In this document: one piece after another, positions 44,740 to 59,573 of the stretch
How positions within the stretch are numbered: position 1 is the first letter of the stretch
How the letters are laid out: each line of letters opens with the position of its first letter
Source: Brassica napus
Taxonomy: Eukaryota; Streptophyta; Magnoliopsida; Brassicales; Brassicaceae
Reading direction: 5' to 3'
DNA: 64,000 nt
Assembly (NCBI RefSeq): GCF_020379485.1
Contig: NC_063443.1
Span: 19,277,531-19,341,530, forward strand
Program-made: the position numbers and the translations under genes
Notes under the pieces: model-generated
The model's database searches: none
What the model was told of the DNA's origin: nothing
Seen by the model: the letters and a program-made list of their open reading frames with translations, nothing else

Positions 44740-45395
44740 GTGTGAACAATGAGTTGTTACTTGAGCATAGTGGAGACCTTGTTGTTGCGTGAAAGTGATG
44801 AAGCAACTTGAAACAGCTTGTGCAGAACTTTGTTACAACTTACAAGGATAGAGGATAAAAAAATAAGTGAACGTAGCTCCAGGCACAAGAACATCAAAGC
44901 CTCCGATGACACACATAGATTTGACTTTATTGTAAGCGTTCCTTTAACTTGATTTAATACACTTGACGTGTAACATTTTGATAGGCCTCGAAGATGTTGA
45001 AGAAGTATAGAAACAGAGAAGCGTTGGGTGGAGAAGAGTAATAAGAGATGACGTGGAAAGCAAGGAACCCGTTGTTAGAGTTCGTTACAGTCAACGGTCA
45101 ACAGCTCTATAAGTATAAATAATAGAATACATTGTAAAAGGTCTTTTATGCAATTTGTAAATTGTATCTTGGTCCTGGAAGTTTGAGACTTCAGGAATTG
45201 GTTCTAGACCTTTTGAGGGTTAGGGATTGTATTTTCCTTTTATAAAGCAATAAACTACTTCTTTGCTCATATCAATTGGTGCGGTGACGTTCGATTATGT
45301 CGACGAGGATGACGGAGGAAACGGCTCAAATCGTCGGTTTACAGCATCAACTATCAAATTCGAATCGTCGATTATTAAAACTTTAATTAGTCAAT
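44740..45395 (+). mobile_element. LTR-retrotransposon remnant (partial LTR plus gag start)
   Basis: 45073-45274 resembles an LTR: it begins TGTTAGAGTTCG, has a TATA-like CTATAAGTATAAATAAT, an AATAAA signal near 45248 and ends near CATATCA. After ATTGGTGCGGTGACG (possible primer-binding neighbourhood) an ATG at 45299 opens MSTRMTEETAQIVG, which looks like the start of a Gypsy-type gag but soon hits a stop. No second LTR or pol is present. The left boundary is uncertain. Confidence 0.45.
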
Positions 45396-47266
45396 TTAAA
45401 ATTAAAAAATTTAATGAATCAGCCTAAAATATAATCATGGAGAACATGATAAATAAGTCAATTCACTTCTCAAATAATAGTATAGAATTTTTTTTTTTCC
45501 TAAATGGTTAATATCATATAAAATGAAAAAGGTCCTCATTCCAACTTATTAATCCTAAAAGCTTCAAGATCTTGACAAAAAAAAGCACATCGGACTAATA
45601 AGATATGAATTAATGTCTTGACTAATTTTTTGATTAAAACCAAATAACACACTAATACATATAGTTAGCATTTGAGCACAATGAAAACATTATTGTTGTT
45701 AGGAAGTGTTGGAATCATCTGAAGCAACTCTTCAAATTAAGCTTGTATATCGTTTATCAGAAAAAAAGTTATGGTTATACAAGCAATTATCTACGAATAT
45801 ATTGTAGAACACAATGTCTTTCTTCTTCATCACCCTGAGAAGATCTTGTAGAAAATGTTCCTAGCAACAAGGGTAGTTGTCCCTGAGAGAAACTTATTTT
45901 AAGATCATAACGGATACCTTGTCCCTCAGAAAAAAGTGTTGAGGCCAGCTCAGTGGCGGAGCTCTTCAAACCATGTTTCATAAGTATTCATCAGAAAATA
46001 ATGTAAATATCATTTCACAATAGTATAACCTCTCAGTTTGAGTTGCATTCAGTAAGGATTGGCATAGTGCTGACCTGGAAACGTTTAACTATATGTCGCT
46101 AGAACGTACGTATGTACGATTTTTACTGGATTATGTAATGTGTATAGGTTTACAACTTTGGGTTATATGTATATCTATCTCTGTGTGTTAAAATCAAAAG
46201 CTAACTCAAAATTTTGAAAAATGTCATGTGTATAAGAGGTTGATTTGGTTTTGTAAAACTTGATTGATTATCAATTCTAAGCTCTAATAAAAATATGCAA
46301 TGGTTAAATAACTTAATAAATTTACAAGCAATGGCTAACAATGTCGCGATTGCTACGTGCTGGAGGACCTATAAAAGTTTGTTGCTAATGGGTGGCATTT
46401 ATTGTGAGTATCCAAAGCTTCGAAAGTTGATTAAAAGATTACAGTCTACATACGGAAATCATGGGTTCAATTCATTTGGTTCGAATTTTAGCTGGGGAGT
46501 TTCACAATAATACAAAAAGTAGTTGGAAGGCTGGACGCTGAACACTTTCTTTTTGTAGAAGTATCTACTGTCTACTTAAAGCATTATGATACAATAGAGA
46601 CTGTATGATATTGCTTTTTAATTAACAACACCTAATAATAACGTTTAAGTATACATCAGTACTTAATCATATCTAAAACTATATTTTAAGATACTCAACA
46701 CTATTATTTATCATTTTATTATATTTTGAGAACTTCTCATAGATATCCTCAACTAAGGTGTTTTACAATACTATATACTCTTTAACAGAAAAAGTTGGCG
46801 GTAGTACATACACATATTAACGTATTAATGTTATGTATGTAGTTTCAACTTCGTATTGAATATTCACACATGCTAGACTGCTAATAACATAACAGAGGTC
46901 CAGTCATTAACTGCAAAGTTTACAACCATTACGGTTTAATACTTACTACCTTTCCGCATCCAACTGCAAATCTTGGACTAAGGTCAAATGCTCATTAAAA
47001 CTCCATACTTACATTTTACGCAACTGAGAAAAAGAAAATGGACAAAGAAGATTTGTAAAATAGTTTCAACTAAATGCAGGTCGGCTCAGATTGGATATGT
47101 ATCTACATATTACCGTTGGTTTTCTTTTATGAAATTAAGGCACATCTCTTATAGTTCTTAATCAATTAATTACAAAATTAATTTGGCTTTTTATAATACG
47201 TAATTTTTTATGTTCCTATATATAGAAGAGGACTAACTAATGCCAACTTCACAAATAAGAGCTTAA
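45396..47266. other. Spacer and promoter of the acyltransferase gene
   Basis: About 1.9 kb, AT-rich. ORFs at 45787-45981 (minus) and 46295-46510 (plus) have no recognisable family features. A TATA box (CTATATATAG, about 47216) lies about 50 bases before the acyltransferase ATG. UPL4 and CYP96A13, expected nearby from Arabidopsis order, are missing. Confidence 0.5.
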
Positions 47267-48592
47267 ATGGAAACAATAGTCCACAAGTCGATGATCGCCG
47301 GAGTACAGAGCGTCATGCCGGTGGAAGTGACACAACAACGTGAAGTCCGTTCCATATCAGTCCAAGATCCCGTCGGAGCAGGAATATTCCGGCGAACACT
47401 AAACATAGTTACGTACTACAAGCAAGCCGGTGATTGTGGTGAGAGAGGGTGGTTAGTCGCCGGTTGGATAAAGGAGTCGTTAGGGAGAGTCTTGACCGAG
47501 CAGCCTTTGCTTTGTGGTAGACTGCGGCGGAGGAGGACGGTGAAGGAAGAGGAAGATGGTCTGGAGGTGGTGACCAACGATAGTGGCGCTAGGCTGGTGG
47601 AGGCTAGGTTCCCGGCGAGTTTGCCGGAGTTTTTTGAAATGGTGAAGAGAGACAAAAACATAGCTGAAGCACAGACTGTCTTCTGGAGAGACATTGATGA
47701 AGTTGATCCTCAGTTCTCTCCATTGTTCTATGTTCAGGTAACTAATCAACAGTAAAATTATTCATAAGATAAAACCATCAATAACATATAGTATACTATA
47801 TTATATACACAATTATAATAATAAAACATATATCAATATTGAATATTGTAGAGCTATATTATATATAGATACTCCATATTATATTGAGATTGTTTTCATT
47901 TTTTTTTCACCTTTTAAATATGGTTGAGGTGTTGACAAAAAAAAAGGGTTGAAGTTGTTTTTTCTATTTATATATCTTAATAGGTGACTAATTTCGAGAG
48001 TGGTGGATACTCAATTGGGATAAGCTGCAGCATCCTAATAGCTGATCTCCTCATTGAGACAGATTTCTTGAAAAAATGGGCTAAAATCCAAAGCTCTTTA
48101 GCTCATTCTCAGACCACACTCAAACCAATCTTCTACCTCCCACCAGTCAAAAGAGATAAATTCATCAATGAACTTCCTAGGCCAGTCTCGGTTCTTGACC
48201 GCGGTGGACCCCTTGTAATCCGGGCCAAAACATGCTCGAAAACGCCACTAGCATGCATGAAAAAATCTGTTAAAGCTGCTGAGGATGTATTCTTGTTCCT
48301 CAAGGAACAAAGCGGTGGCGAAGATAGTACTACTGAGCGTCATGGTATGAAGGTAGAGATACACTCGAGAGATGAAGCGATTGGCGATTGCGATTGTGGT
48401 GACCATTTGGAGGAGACAGATGTTGGATTACTACTTGATGTGAGTTTAGCGTTCGAGGATAAGTTTGAATTCAATTCATGTTGGGTTGGGTCTGTCGCGA
48501 AAGGGCTTGTGCTTATCGTCCCATCTACTTTGGGAGGTACCAAGTCGCTTGTCAAATTTATTGCTGCATCGCCAAAAAATGCGACTCATTAA
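47267..48592 (+). CDS. BAHD-like acyltransferase with degenerate active site
   Basis: Exons 47267-47737 and 47984-48592 give 359 aa, shorter than the usual 430-460 of BAHD enzymes. The fold is recognisable: N-terminal VQDPVGAGIFRRTLNIVTYY, QPLLCGRLRRR, then FESGGYSIGISCSILIADLL. That last segment aligns with the usual S-HxxxDG active-site motif, but the catalytic His is Ile and the Gly is Leu. The C-terminal DFGWG motif is also missing (FNSCWVGSVAKGLVLIVPS stands there). It may be a non-catalytic member, as argued for CER2-type proteins of wax synthesis. Position matches At5g02890. The protein has no premature stop and intact splice sites, so it is under apparent coding constraint. Confidence 0.82.
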
Positions 48593-48998
48593 TATCAGTG
48601 GCATTATTATTTAACTTTTTATTGTATGGTTTCTAAAATTAAATAAATCGACGATGAAATAACTCCTTACAAAAATATGGTTTGTTAGAATAATGTCTTG
48701 ATAATATTTACGTATTTATCTTTTAAAACCAAGAATACCTATATTCGCTTTGATTAATTCAGATCTTTAAATAGACTTTCACTAATACTGATTGTTATGA
48801 CGAAGATGATCAAAGAGATTGGTTTATAAAATTGCGAATTTTAGGGGGAAAAAAGAAGCAAAAGAACTAATAATTGAACCGAGTTTAAAACATGTTCATA
48901 TTCTTTAAATTCAAAGACATAACAACTCCAGAGATTAAATCCAACACAAATGAATATCATAAAGCGACAACCAAAATCTTTGCCTAAACACGATAGAA
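48593..48998. other. Convergent 3' spacer, acyltransferase and RPL4
   Basis: About 400 AT-rich bases holding the two 3' UTRs. No other feature. Confidence 0.45.
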
Positions 48999-51257
<2,259 letters not shown>

Positions 51258-52529
51258 TTATTCCTCGTCGTCTGAACTCTCCTCGCTGCTGTATTCACTG
51301 CTATCATCCTCCATAATGTCAAGCTGAACCTCTCGGACATGTATGACATCAGGCGGCCTGTGAAGTCCCTGAGGAGGCCGCATCTGTTGCTGCTCCTGTG
51401 CTCTAGGCGCGGGAACCAACTCAGGCGGTAACACAACAGGGTCTCCTGGCTTCCATCCAGGAGGCGGAGCCGGCAAGCGCCAATCTTTCGGCAGTTCCAC
51501 CGGCATTCCCGGTTTCCATCCCGAAGGAACTGCGATATTCGGTGGAAGCAGGCCCTGAATCGCAGAAAGATTCATGCTTTCTGGTGGAGGTGGTGGCTCC
51601 ATGAGTGCTTCAACCTTCTTCTCGATGTTCTCCACGGTTTTAGGTAGACCAATGTCGAGATCAGCGAAGGCGTAGAGCTGAGAAGCTCTCATTTGCTCGT
51701 CTTGTGGAGCTGGTGGCAATGCGCCACGGAGAGGCGCTTGCCCTGCGCCGAACTCAGGAGGAGCGAATGTTGTGTAGCTGATCTTGTGAGCGTAGGCTAA
51801 GATGTCCTTAAGCTTGAGCTGAGAAGAGACTGTGGTGGTAACAGAGGGAGAAGACTCATTGTCATTCTCTTCGTCTTCAGTTTTGGTTCGTTTTGGTTTG
51901 CGGTAATCGGCGTAATCGTCAACGAGCATATCGAGAACACGTTCAGCTTCCTTGAGCTTGTTGGCGAAGGCGAGGAGAGACGAGTCTTTGGATTTGATCT
52001 CACGCGCGAGCTTCTGCTTCGCGTCCTGGAGATCTAGGATCTCTTGAAGCTCCGTGACGGCTTCGAAGAGCTGCATCTGGAGGGAATTGAACTGAGAGAG
52101 GATCTCCTTGGTGGACGAAGGATTAGGGATTTCGAGCGGCGGAGGCGGCGGGAGCGAGTGCGAGGTGAGGAACGAAGGGAGGGAGCCGCGGAAGGCGGAG
52201 AGCCAGAGCGCGCGATTAGGAGAGACGTCGAAGAGCTTGGATGATAAAACCGCCATCTGCTGGAGAAGAGCCTGCGCTCGGGGAAGCGGCGGAAGGAGTG
52301 ATAGCAAAGCGGACGAGGAAACAGCCGCCGAGGATGAGGATGAGGCTGCGGCGGAGGAAGGTGGTAGGTTAGGAGGTTGTTGGATCTGTTGTTGTTGGTG
52401 GTGAGATTGGGAGGAGGAAGAGGAGGTTGGATGGCCATGACGAGAAGGCGTTAGGTTTTGTACGGAAGGAGAGCCAGGGCCTGTTAGCCCTAGTCTCGCC
52501 GGAGATTGACCGATCTGATGCTGTAGCAT
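51258..52529 (-). CDS. MED4: Mediator subunit 4 (MED4)
   Basis: A single exon of 423 aa. MED4 belongs to the middle module of Mediator, bridging transcription factors and RNA polymerase II. N-terminus is Ser/Gln/His-rich (MLQHQIGQSPARLGL; HHQQQQIQQPP), followed by a helical core (about residues 75-220) with LQMQLFEAVTELQEIL and LLAFANKLKEAERVLDMLVD, then LKDILAYAHKISYTTFAPPE, the MED4 signature. The C-terminus is Pro-rich with repeated GWKPG motifs and ends in an acidic Ser/Glu/Asp tail. Position matches At5g02850. Upstream are two GGCCCA motifs (about 52679, 52702). Confidence 0.93.
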   Translation of the reverse strand: MLQHQIGQSPARLGLTGPGSPSVQNLTPSRHGHPTSSSSSQSHHQQQQIQQPPNLPPSSAAASSSSSAAVSSSALLSLLPPLPRAQALLQQMAVLSSKLFDVSPNRALWLSAFRGSLPSFLTSHSLPPPPPLEIPNPSSTKEILSQFNSLQMQLFEAVTELQEILDLQDAKQKLAREIKSKDSSLLAFANKLKEAERVLDMLVDDYADYRKPKRTKTEDEENDNESSPSVTTTVSSQLKLKDILAYAHKISYTTFAPPEFGAGQAPLRGALPPAPQDEQMRASQLYAFADLDIGLPKTVENIEKKVEALMEPPPPPESMNLSAIQGLLPPNIAVPSGWKPGMPVELPKDWRLPAPPPGWKPGDPVVLPPELVPAPRAQEQQQMRPPQGLHRPPDVIHVREVQLDIMEDDSSEYSSEESSDDEE

Positions 52530-53230
52530 CCTCGCCGCCGGCGAAAAATTGAGAACAGTCTAGGGAGAGTACATCGAAGAACTTCCTTTGGTATATAGAT
52601 CGACGGTTGTGATCAGTTGCGAAAACACCCAAACTTTCAAACCTTCAGGCCACGACAGAGGGTTTTAAAGACCCTTGCGGCCCATAAAGACCCTCTCGGC
52701 CCATACCAATTCGATCCTTTTCTGGTTACCGTTAACCGGGTTTTCAAAATATTAAGAGAAGCTGGATACAGATACAACAATGCGACGGTTTGGATACTTT
52801 GCCTTTGGTTTCAGTATATGTATGTATGACCAAAAAATAAATACAATCGTGACTACAAATTACAGAACGCATGAACAAATAAATAGATATCATTTTTTTA
52901 ACTACATACACACACATTGATAAATATATAGAGATCTACCATTCACCGAACTGGTTCTGACCAAAACTGCCATATTCCCCTCTTGGTCAGTTATGTTCTC
53001 CTCAGACAACAACCGCAAGCAACATCTGACACAATCCACCAAATGCAAAGAGATTAGATAGCCAATTGGTAAGCTCCTTAAGAGAAATGAGATACGGATT
53101 ATAGGCAGCAGAGGGACGAGATCAAAACCAGACTTACTTGATAGCTGATAGACAGTTGTTGTGAGCAAGAAGTTCCCCAAGAAGATATATCACTTGTTTG
53201 GTTCTTGACCAGGGGTCCCGCACTGCCCTG
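52530..53230. other. MED4 promoter and RVE4 3' region
   Basis: Head of MED4 and tail of RVE4, both on the minus strand. GGCCCA motifs lie near 52679 and 52702. The rest holds the RVE4 3' UTR, possibly spliced. No additional gene is seen. Confidence 0.45.
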
Positions 53231-55110
53231 CTAAGAGCTTAATTGTTCAGGACCTTCCCCTGCAGCATCAGAGTATTCAGACTATTTCAAGGTTAAATTA
53301 CATTTGTTGCAATAATCCAGAAGTCAGTAGTTCATGTGCCTAACGAGCATGAACACAAACCAAGATAGAAATAGACTTATTTCCAACGAGCATGGAAGTT
53401 ATGATCAACGTAACACTTACAGCAGGTTCGAAGTCAGGGTTTGACAAGTTCACTGTGAGGTTTCTCATCAATAGCAGAACCTGCAAGGCATACTGCGATT
53501 AGTGAAGGGTACTCAAGGAGAACGCAGAGTTCAAGACACGCTTAAATGATGAATATATTACTGTCACACACATGATTTTACTTAAAAAGGCAATCAAGCA
53601 GGTTCTAACTCACAGTTTCGAAATTAATAGGATCCATTTCCTTGAGTTTTTTCATGCGGCCTTTGCTGTCAGGATCGAAGACACTCCCAATGAAGTTATA
53701 AACTTCAGCAAAATCAGGAAGACCTGCAAAAACTACCAATTAGAACAATGTCTACCATAAAATAAAAGCTCAAGAAGTAGTTTCCACAATTGTTTGAATA
53801 ATCACCGTGCATTGAGGGAGCTTGATTCGCCGTTTTGGAATCAGATAGTGTTCTGCTTGAGCTTCCTATACCAGATGCTGAAGGACTACCCCCACTTGTT
53901 GACCCATTCGATTCAATAACATCTGAAACAAATAACATATTTAGCATATGAACCTTCATCATGTGGAGAAACTCAAATGCCAAGCAAAATACAAAAAAAA
54001 AAAAAAGAGTACAAATGAGAATGCATGCCTTCTCCTCCTCCACAAAGAGTAGTAAGTTCATCTTTTGGTAGAATAACCTCGCTTACGGCTATGTTAAGCA
54101 ATGCAGAGGTATCATCATCCCATGAAGTGAATCCAGGCACGTTATTTATTTGAGTAGGAAAGGACATTGAAACATGAAGCGACATTTGAGCTGCAAACAA
54201 TTGAGTTTTTAGTTCAGATCCGACTCAATGTAATTTCTAATCATAATAGAACTAACCATTCTTCGATGCCTTTTGAGGATAAGGATGAGCAGCTTTGCGT
54301 TTAGGCCTAGGAGGTGGCACGTGTGCTAAAGTCCCGTTTTTCTGGACCTTCAAAAAGTATTTTTGCGCATGGCTCCTGATCTGTTGTAAATCAAGTAGGC
54401 ACATTAAGACTGTGTGGAGAAACACGCCAATGTATTTTATTACTAAAACCAAAATCGAAAGCAGCTGGATCTCAAACCTGAATAACTGTCTTTGAACCAA
54501 CAAAATCTTCAATCTTTTTCCAGTCACGATCAAACCTAAGAACCGCAAGAGAATTGTCAGATACCAGTAAGTAGTATCAGCAACAAAGTGTCTGAATAAA
54601 AGACATAGGCTTTTGCAATAAAAATTCATTAATTAAGGAAAACCACTTGCTAAATCCTCTACTGAAACATGTTGACAACGTAAGATGACAAAGTAGCTTC
54701 TGCAAAATCCCAATTAACATTCATCTGACACGCAAAAATCTAGATGATCTACTACATAACCAGACCAAAAATACAAACTTTTGTCTGATTAGTGTATTAA
54801 GCACAGACTAAGAAGAAATGAAGCAAATTTAAGCAGATTCAACTACAATTAGAGCTCAGGACGACACGAATTCAGCAAACCAAATCCAAAGGTAGAAGAA
54901 GAGAGAAAGAGATTTTTACAATTGAAGAGCTTCGAGGAACTTATCGTGCTCTCCTTCCGTCCAACTCTCTCTGGACTTAGTGATCGTGTAGGCTTTCCTC
55001 ACCTTCTTCTCCGGAGCTTCCGTCGTCGTTGTCTCTATAAGATCTGTTGACGTTTCCATCGGTCTTTCTTCTTCAGCGACCATCGGATTGCTTGAAAGCG
55101 ACGAAGTCAT
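53231..55110 (-). CDS. RVE4: RVE4/LCL1, CCA1-like single MYB clock factor
   Basis: Eight exons (55110-54920, 54535-54478, 54380-54257, 54190-54029, 53922-53806, 53723-53614, 53480-53421, 53281-53231) give 290 aa. RVE4, RVE6 and RVE8 activate evening-element genes in the circadian system. Visible: MYB-like domain (about residues 40-95: [19 protein letters not shown], then the signature [12 protein letters not shown]), Pro-rich [20 protein letters not shown], and the RVE8-clade LCL domain [16 protein letters not shown] with [20 protein letters not shown], ending [11 protein letters not shown] 55110 was chosen; the earlier in-frame TTG is not a start. The donor at 54028 appears to be GC, not GT. 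Position matches At5g02840. Confidence 0.92.
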
Positions 55111-55433
55111 CGGTTTTTCCAAGATAGCGATCGTTTAGAGAGAGAGAGTGAAGAGAGAGAGAGATGAGGATTATCCACATGGCGGGCAAGAAGTTGGTGA
55201 TAAATATGTGGAGACGGTTCGCTTCGATTTTGAGGCCATACATTTTTCTCCCTTTTTTAATTTTATTAAAAATTAAATGTCAAACCGGTGTACTGTACCA
55301 CCACAAACCCGGTCCGGTTCAGTAGTCGTAAGAACAGCCTCTCAAATCCAATCCAATAAAAATAAAATAAAATAAAAAGCAGAGAGAGTGAGCCAGTGTG
55401 ATTGATGATGATGATCCTAACCGTTGGCGAGGA
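55111..55433. promoter_or_regulatory. Bidirectional promoter, RVE4 and PPR gene
   Basis: Only 323 bases separate the divergent start codons of RVE4 (minus) and the PPR gene (plus). The region has GA-rich tracts on both sides (AGAGAGAGAG near 55140 and 55381), typical of plant leaders. Confidence 0.5.
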
Positions 55434-58400
55434 ATGAGAGACCTTGTCATCGTCTTCCCCTCCTCCTCCCTCATAACCAATCCTCACCACCACCACCACA
55501 ATCACCGCCGCCGCTACGCCACCGCACCGGAGCACAACCGTAAAACTAAATACACTTCTTCTCTCACCAAGCAACTGCCTTCACTTTCATCGGCGAATCA
55601 TCTCTCAAATCACTTCCCCGACGCCGTGAGATGGACTCCAGACGGTTCCGTGGAGTATTACGCCGATTTCGCCTCGAAGCTCGCCGAGGACGGCAGAATC
55701 CAAGACGTAGCGCTCATCGCCGAGACCTTAGCTGCGGAGTCCGGAGCCAATGCGGCGCGATTCGCTTCGATGGTTGATTCTGATCTCTTATCGAAAGGGA
55801 TTGCATTGAATCTTAGGCAAGGGAAGGTTGAGAGCGTGGTTTACACTCTGAAGAGAATTGAGAAGGTAGGGATTGCTCCGTTGGACCTCGTCAATGATGA
55901 CTCGTCTGTGAAGCTGATGAGGAAGCAGTTTCGCGCAATGGCTAACTCTGTGCAAGTTGAGAAAGCTATTGACTTGATGGAGATACTTGCCGGTATATAT
56001 ACCATCAATCTTGCTGTTACATTGTGCTGTTAAAACAGACTTTGAACCTCGGATGATTGATATTTACAGGTTTCAGATTCAAAATCAAAGACCTGGTGGA
56101 TCCGTTTGATGTCATCAAGATTTGTGTTGACATTTCCAATCCCCAGTTAGCTCTTAGGTAAGGCTTGTTCTGGTCTTCTTTGGGCCAATAACCACGAGTG
56201 TGTGTGTTAATGATTTGATGAATATGCAATGCAGATACGCATGTCTTTTGCCGCATACAGAGATACTGCTTTGTAGAATTATTCTTGGTTTTGGGAAGAA
56301 AGGAGATATGGCCTCTGTAATGACAGCATATGAAGCCTGCAAACAGATTTTGGATGCTCCTAACATGTATATATACCGCACTATGATAGATGTTTGTGGC
56401 CTTTGTGGTGATTATGTCAAATCAAGGTACATATATGAGGTAATTCCCTGATTATACTGGCTTTTCACGTAAGCATCACTTAATTGAAATACTAAGTTGC
56501 TACTACAGAAGTGCATGCGCTCTTCAAGTTTTTTTTTTCATTTGGGTACATTCACTTGAAGTTAACTCAAATTCTTGTGGCAGGATCTACTGAAAGAAGA
56601 CATTAAGCCAAATATTTATGTTATGAACAGCCTAATGAATGTTAATTCCCATGATCTTGGGTACACACTAAAAGTATACAAGAATATGCAGGTGTGTGCT
56701 TCCTTCTCTCTTGATAACACTATGTAATTTAATGAGTAGGTGAACTGTCCTAGATAGTTTTTCGAATTGGTAGGTTATATTTTGATGTTGGTTCTAGTTA
56801 TGAGTAGGTGAACTGTTTCAGATTTACGAGTGCGTATTGACTGACCTTCAAACTCTACATGTCATGCGCAGAAACTTAATGTTACAGCTGACATGACATC
56901 CTACAACATACTACTGAAAACATGTTGCCTGGCTGGACGGGTTGATCTCGCCCAGGACATATACAAAGAAGCAAAACGAATGGAATCCTCTGGACTGTTG
57001 AAGTTGGACGCCTTTACATATTGTACTATTATAAAGGTATATTATTGGCATGTTTGGTAAAGCAAGACATATTGTATCCCTTGGGTCTCTAAATAATGCC
57101 TCGAGATCAGGTTTTTGCAGATGCAAAGATGTGGAAAATGGCTCTAAAAGTCAAAGAGGATATGCAATCTGTTGGTGTAACCCCAAATACTCATACATGG
57201 TCGTCGTTAATCAGCGCATGTGCCAACGCAGGCTTAGTGGAGCAGGCAAATCACCTATTTGAAGAAATGCTTGCATCTGGTTGCGAGCCCAATTCTCAGT
57301 GTTTCAACATCCTACTGCATGCTTGCGTTGAAGCTTGCCAGTATGATCGAGCCTTTCGACTTTTTCAATCTTGGAAGGGAAGCTCCGCAAAGGAAGCCTT
57401 GTATGCAGATGATATAATTAGTAAAGGTGGCGTTTTCAACCCAAATAAATTGAACCATCATGGTCCAGGGTCTTTGGTGAAAAGCAATTCTTCACCTTAT
57501 ATCCAAGCTTCAAATAGATTCTTCTTCAAACCAACAACAGCAACGTATAATATACTCTTGAAAGCTTGTGGTACCGATTACTATAGAGGAAAAGAATTGA
57601 TGGACGAAATGAAGAGCCTAGGTCTTGCGCCTAATCAAATAACGTGGTCGACTTTGATTGATATATGTGGAGGTTCAGGCGATGTAGAAGGTGCCGTACG
57701 GGTGAGTCAACTCTTCTCTTGATATTTTTTGAATTTGTTATATGCAGAAAGGTTATAAGTTCCCTAACAGAAATTCTTCTTCCAGCACAGATTCTGAGAA
57801 CTATGCATTCAGATGGAACCAGACCTGATGTTGTTGCCTACACAACAGCTATCAAGGTTTATTCTCTCTCTTAGTAGTGCTGACATTTCTCCCTTGTTCT
57901 TAGTTATTGCTCAACTCAGAGGTGTAAAGTTTCAACATGTCTTGTAGATATGCGCGGAAAATAAAAGTTTAAAGTTGGCATTTTCTTTGTTCGAGGAGAT
58001 GAGGAGATTTCAGATAAAGCCAAACTGGGTAACTCTCCTTGTCGGATGGCTTTATTGCTTTTTGTTCTCTTATTTCCTGTATATTAATCCTTCAGCAAAA
58101 GGATTTAACTGTTTACGCCACCTTAGCAGCAGACCGGAATTAAGTAAATAAAGTCTTTTAGCTAAACGAACTACATTTAGATAGGACAGGGTAAGCAGTT
58201 TCTCAGTTGTTTCAGCATTTCTGATACCAGAAATTTGTTTCTCAGGTGACCTATAATACGCTTCTCAAAGCACGAAGCAAATATGGTTCTTTACTTGAAG
58301 TGAGGCAATGCTTAGCCATATATCAGGACATGCGAAAAGCAGGGTAAAGTACAATCAAGTTTTATAATATACTTCTATTTCTCGTTTGATCGTTCTGTAT

Positions 58401-59302
58401 CTTCATACAACTGAAGAGATGTTCCTCTTTTCTCACAAGCAAAACCACTATACTGCAGGTACAAACCTAACGATCACTTTCTCAAGGAACTTATTGAGGA
58501 GTGGTGCGAAGGAGTCATTCAGGAAAACAGCCAAAGCCAAAACAAAGCAAGCGACCTGGAAGGTACTGACTTTGGGAGACCTGTTAGTCTACTCATTGAA
58601 AAAGTAGCTTCGCACTTGCAAGAGAGAACATCCGGACACCTTGCAATTGACCTTCAAGAACTTACCAAGGTAAGTTAATGGTGACAACCAATGAGGCATT
58701 GAAGTATTTTATGTGCTTATACTCCTATCAATCCAACTCCTGAAGCATATGCTCATGTCAACCTTATTCATCCATTAACAGGTTGAGGCTCGACTTGTTG
58801 TTCTAGCAGTTTTGCGAATGATCAAGGAAGACTATACACGAGGTAAGAATCAATACACATAAACCAATACATCCTCTCTCTTTCATTTACTGTTTTGACT
58901 CACTAACCACTTCAAATTGGATCATACAAGTATCACATGCACTATTGTAACTAACTGAATCTCCCTCTTGCAGGTGATGTTGTGAAAGATGATTTGGTGA
59001 TCATCCTAGGAACCGGTGAAGCAAATACCGATTCAGGGAAGCAAGAGGTTGCTGTAAAAGATGCGCTAGTAAAGCTCCTGAAAGATGAATTGTCTCTGGT
59101 GGTTCTTCCTGCTGGACAAAGACGTGTGCTAGATATAACACAGGATGCAAGATTTGTGGATGATGCAGACCAAAATACAGAACATACTTCAGAGAACACC
59201 AAGTCGATTGTCGGTATGTCCACTACGAGGAGGCCTGCAATTCTGGAGAGGTTGATGGTGACAAAGGCGTCTTTGCATAAGTGGCTGCAGCGCAAAAAGT
59301 AG
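55434..59302 (+). CDS. Pentatricopeptide repeat protein, plastid type
   Basis: Twelve exons (55434-55992, 56070-56157, 56235-56439, 56584-56691, 56872-57036, 57111-57701, 57791-57856, 57948-58028, 58246-58343, 58459-58669, 58782-58842, 58974-59302) give 853 aa. PPR proteins bind organelle RNA. The N-terminus is Ser/His/Arg-rich without acidic residues, consistent with a transit peptide. P-type 35-residue repeats run from about 190 to 660, e.g. TYNILLKACG, TWSSLISACANAGLVEQANH and VTYNTLLKARSKYG. The C-terminal part (LVVLAVLRMIKEDY, VIILGTGE, LPAGQRRVLD) resembles an SMR-like or related domain, as in GUN1-type proteins. ATG 55434 (MRDLVIVF) fits At5g02830; the upstream GTG is not used. Intron-rich PPR genes are a minority. 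Confidence 0.9.
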
Positions 59303-59573
59303 TTGATCCTGACTGGTACATAACTAATCATCTTTGTATTCTATGCAAATTTCAAACTAAATTGGAGAAAAATAACGAGGAAAGATTGCAGAATATCTTG
59401 ATGCAAATATCTGTGTACATTCAGAAAAAACAGCTTACAAATATCTTCCCAGTTCTGTGTAAACCGATACAACACAATTTAAAACCCAAATATCGATCTC
59501 TGCGATAACACATATCAGTAAACTTGTTGGTCTCTAATTGAACAGTAACTCAATAAGAACAGCAACCTGAAGA

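Noticed and set aside
45787..46510. ORFs of 64 and 71 codons
   Set aside because: No homology recognised, no promoter features, AT-rich context.
55398..55434. Earlier in-frame start for the PPR gene
   Set aside because: It is a GTG; the first in-frame ATG is 55434 and matches the expected N-terminus.
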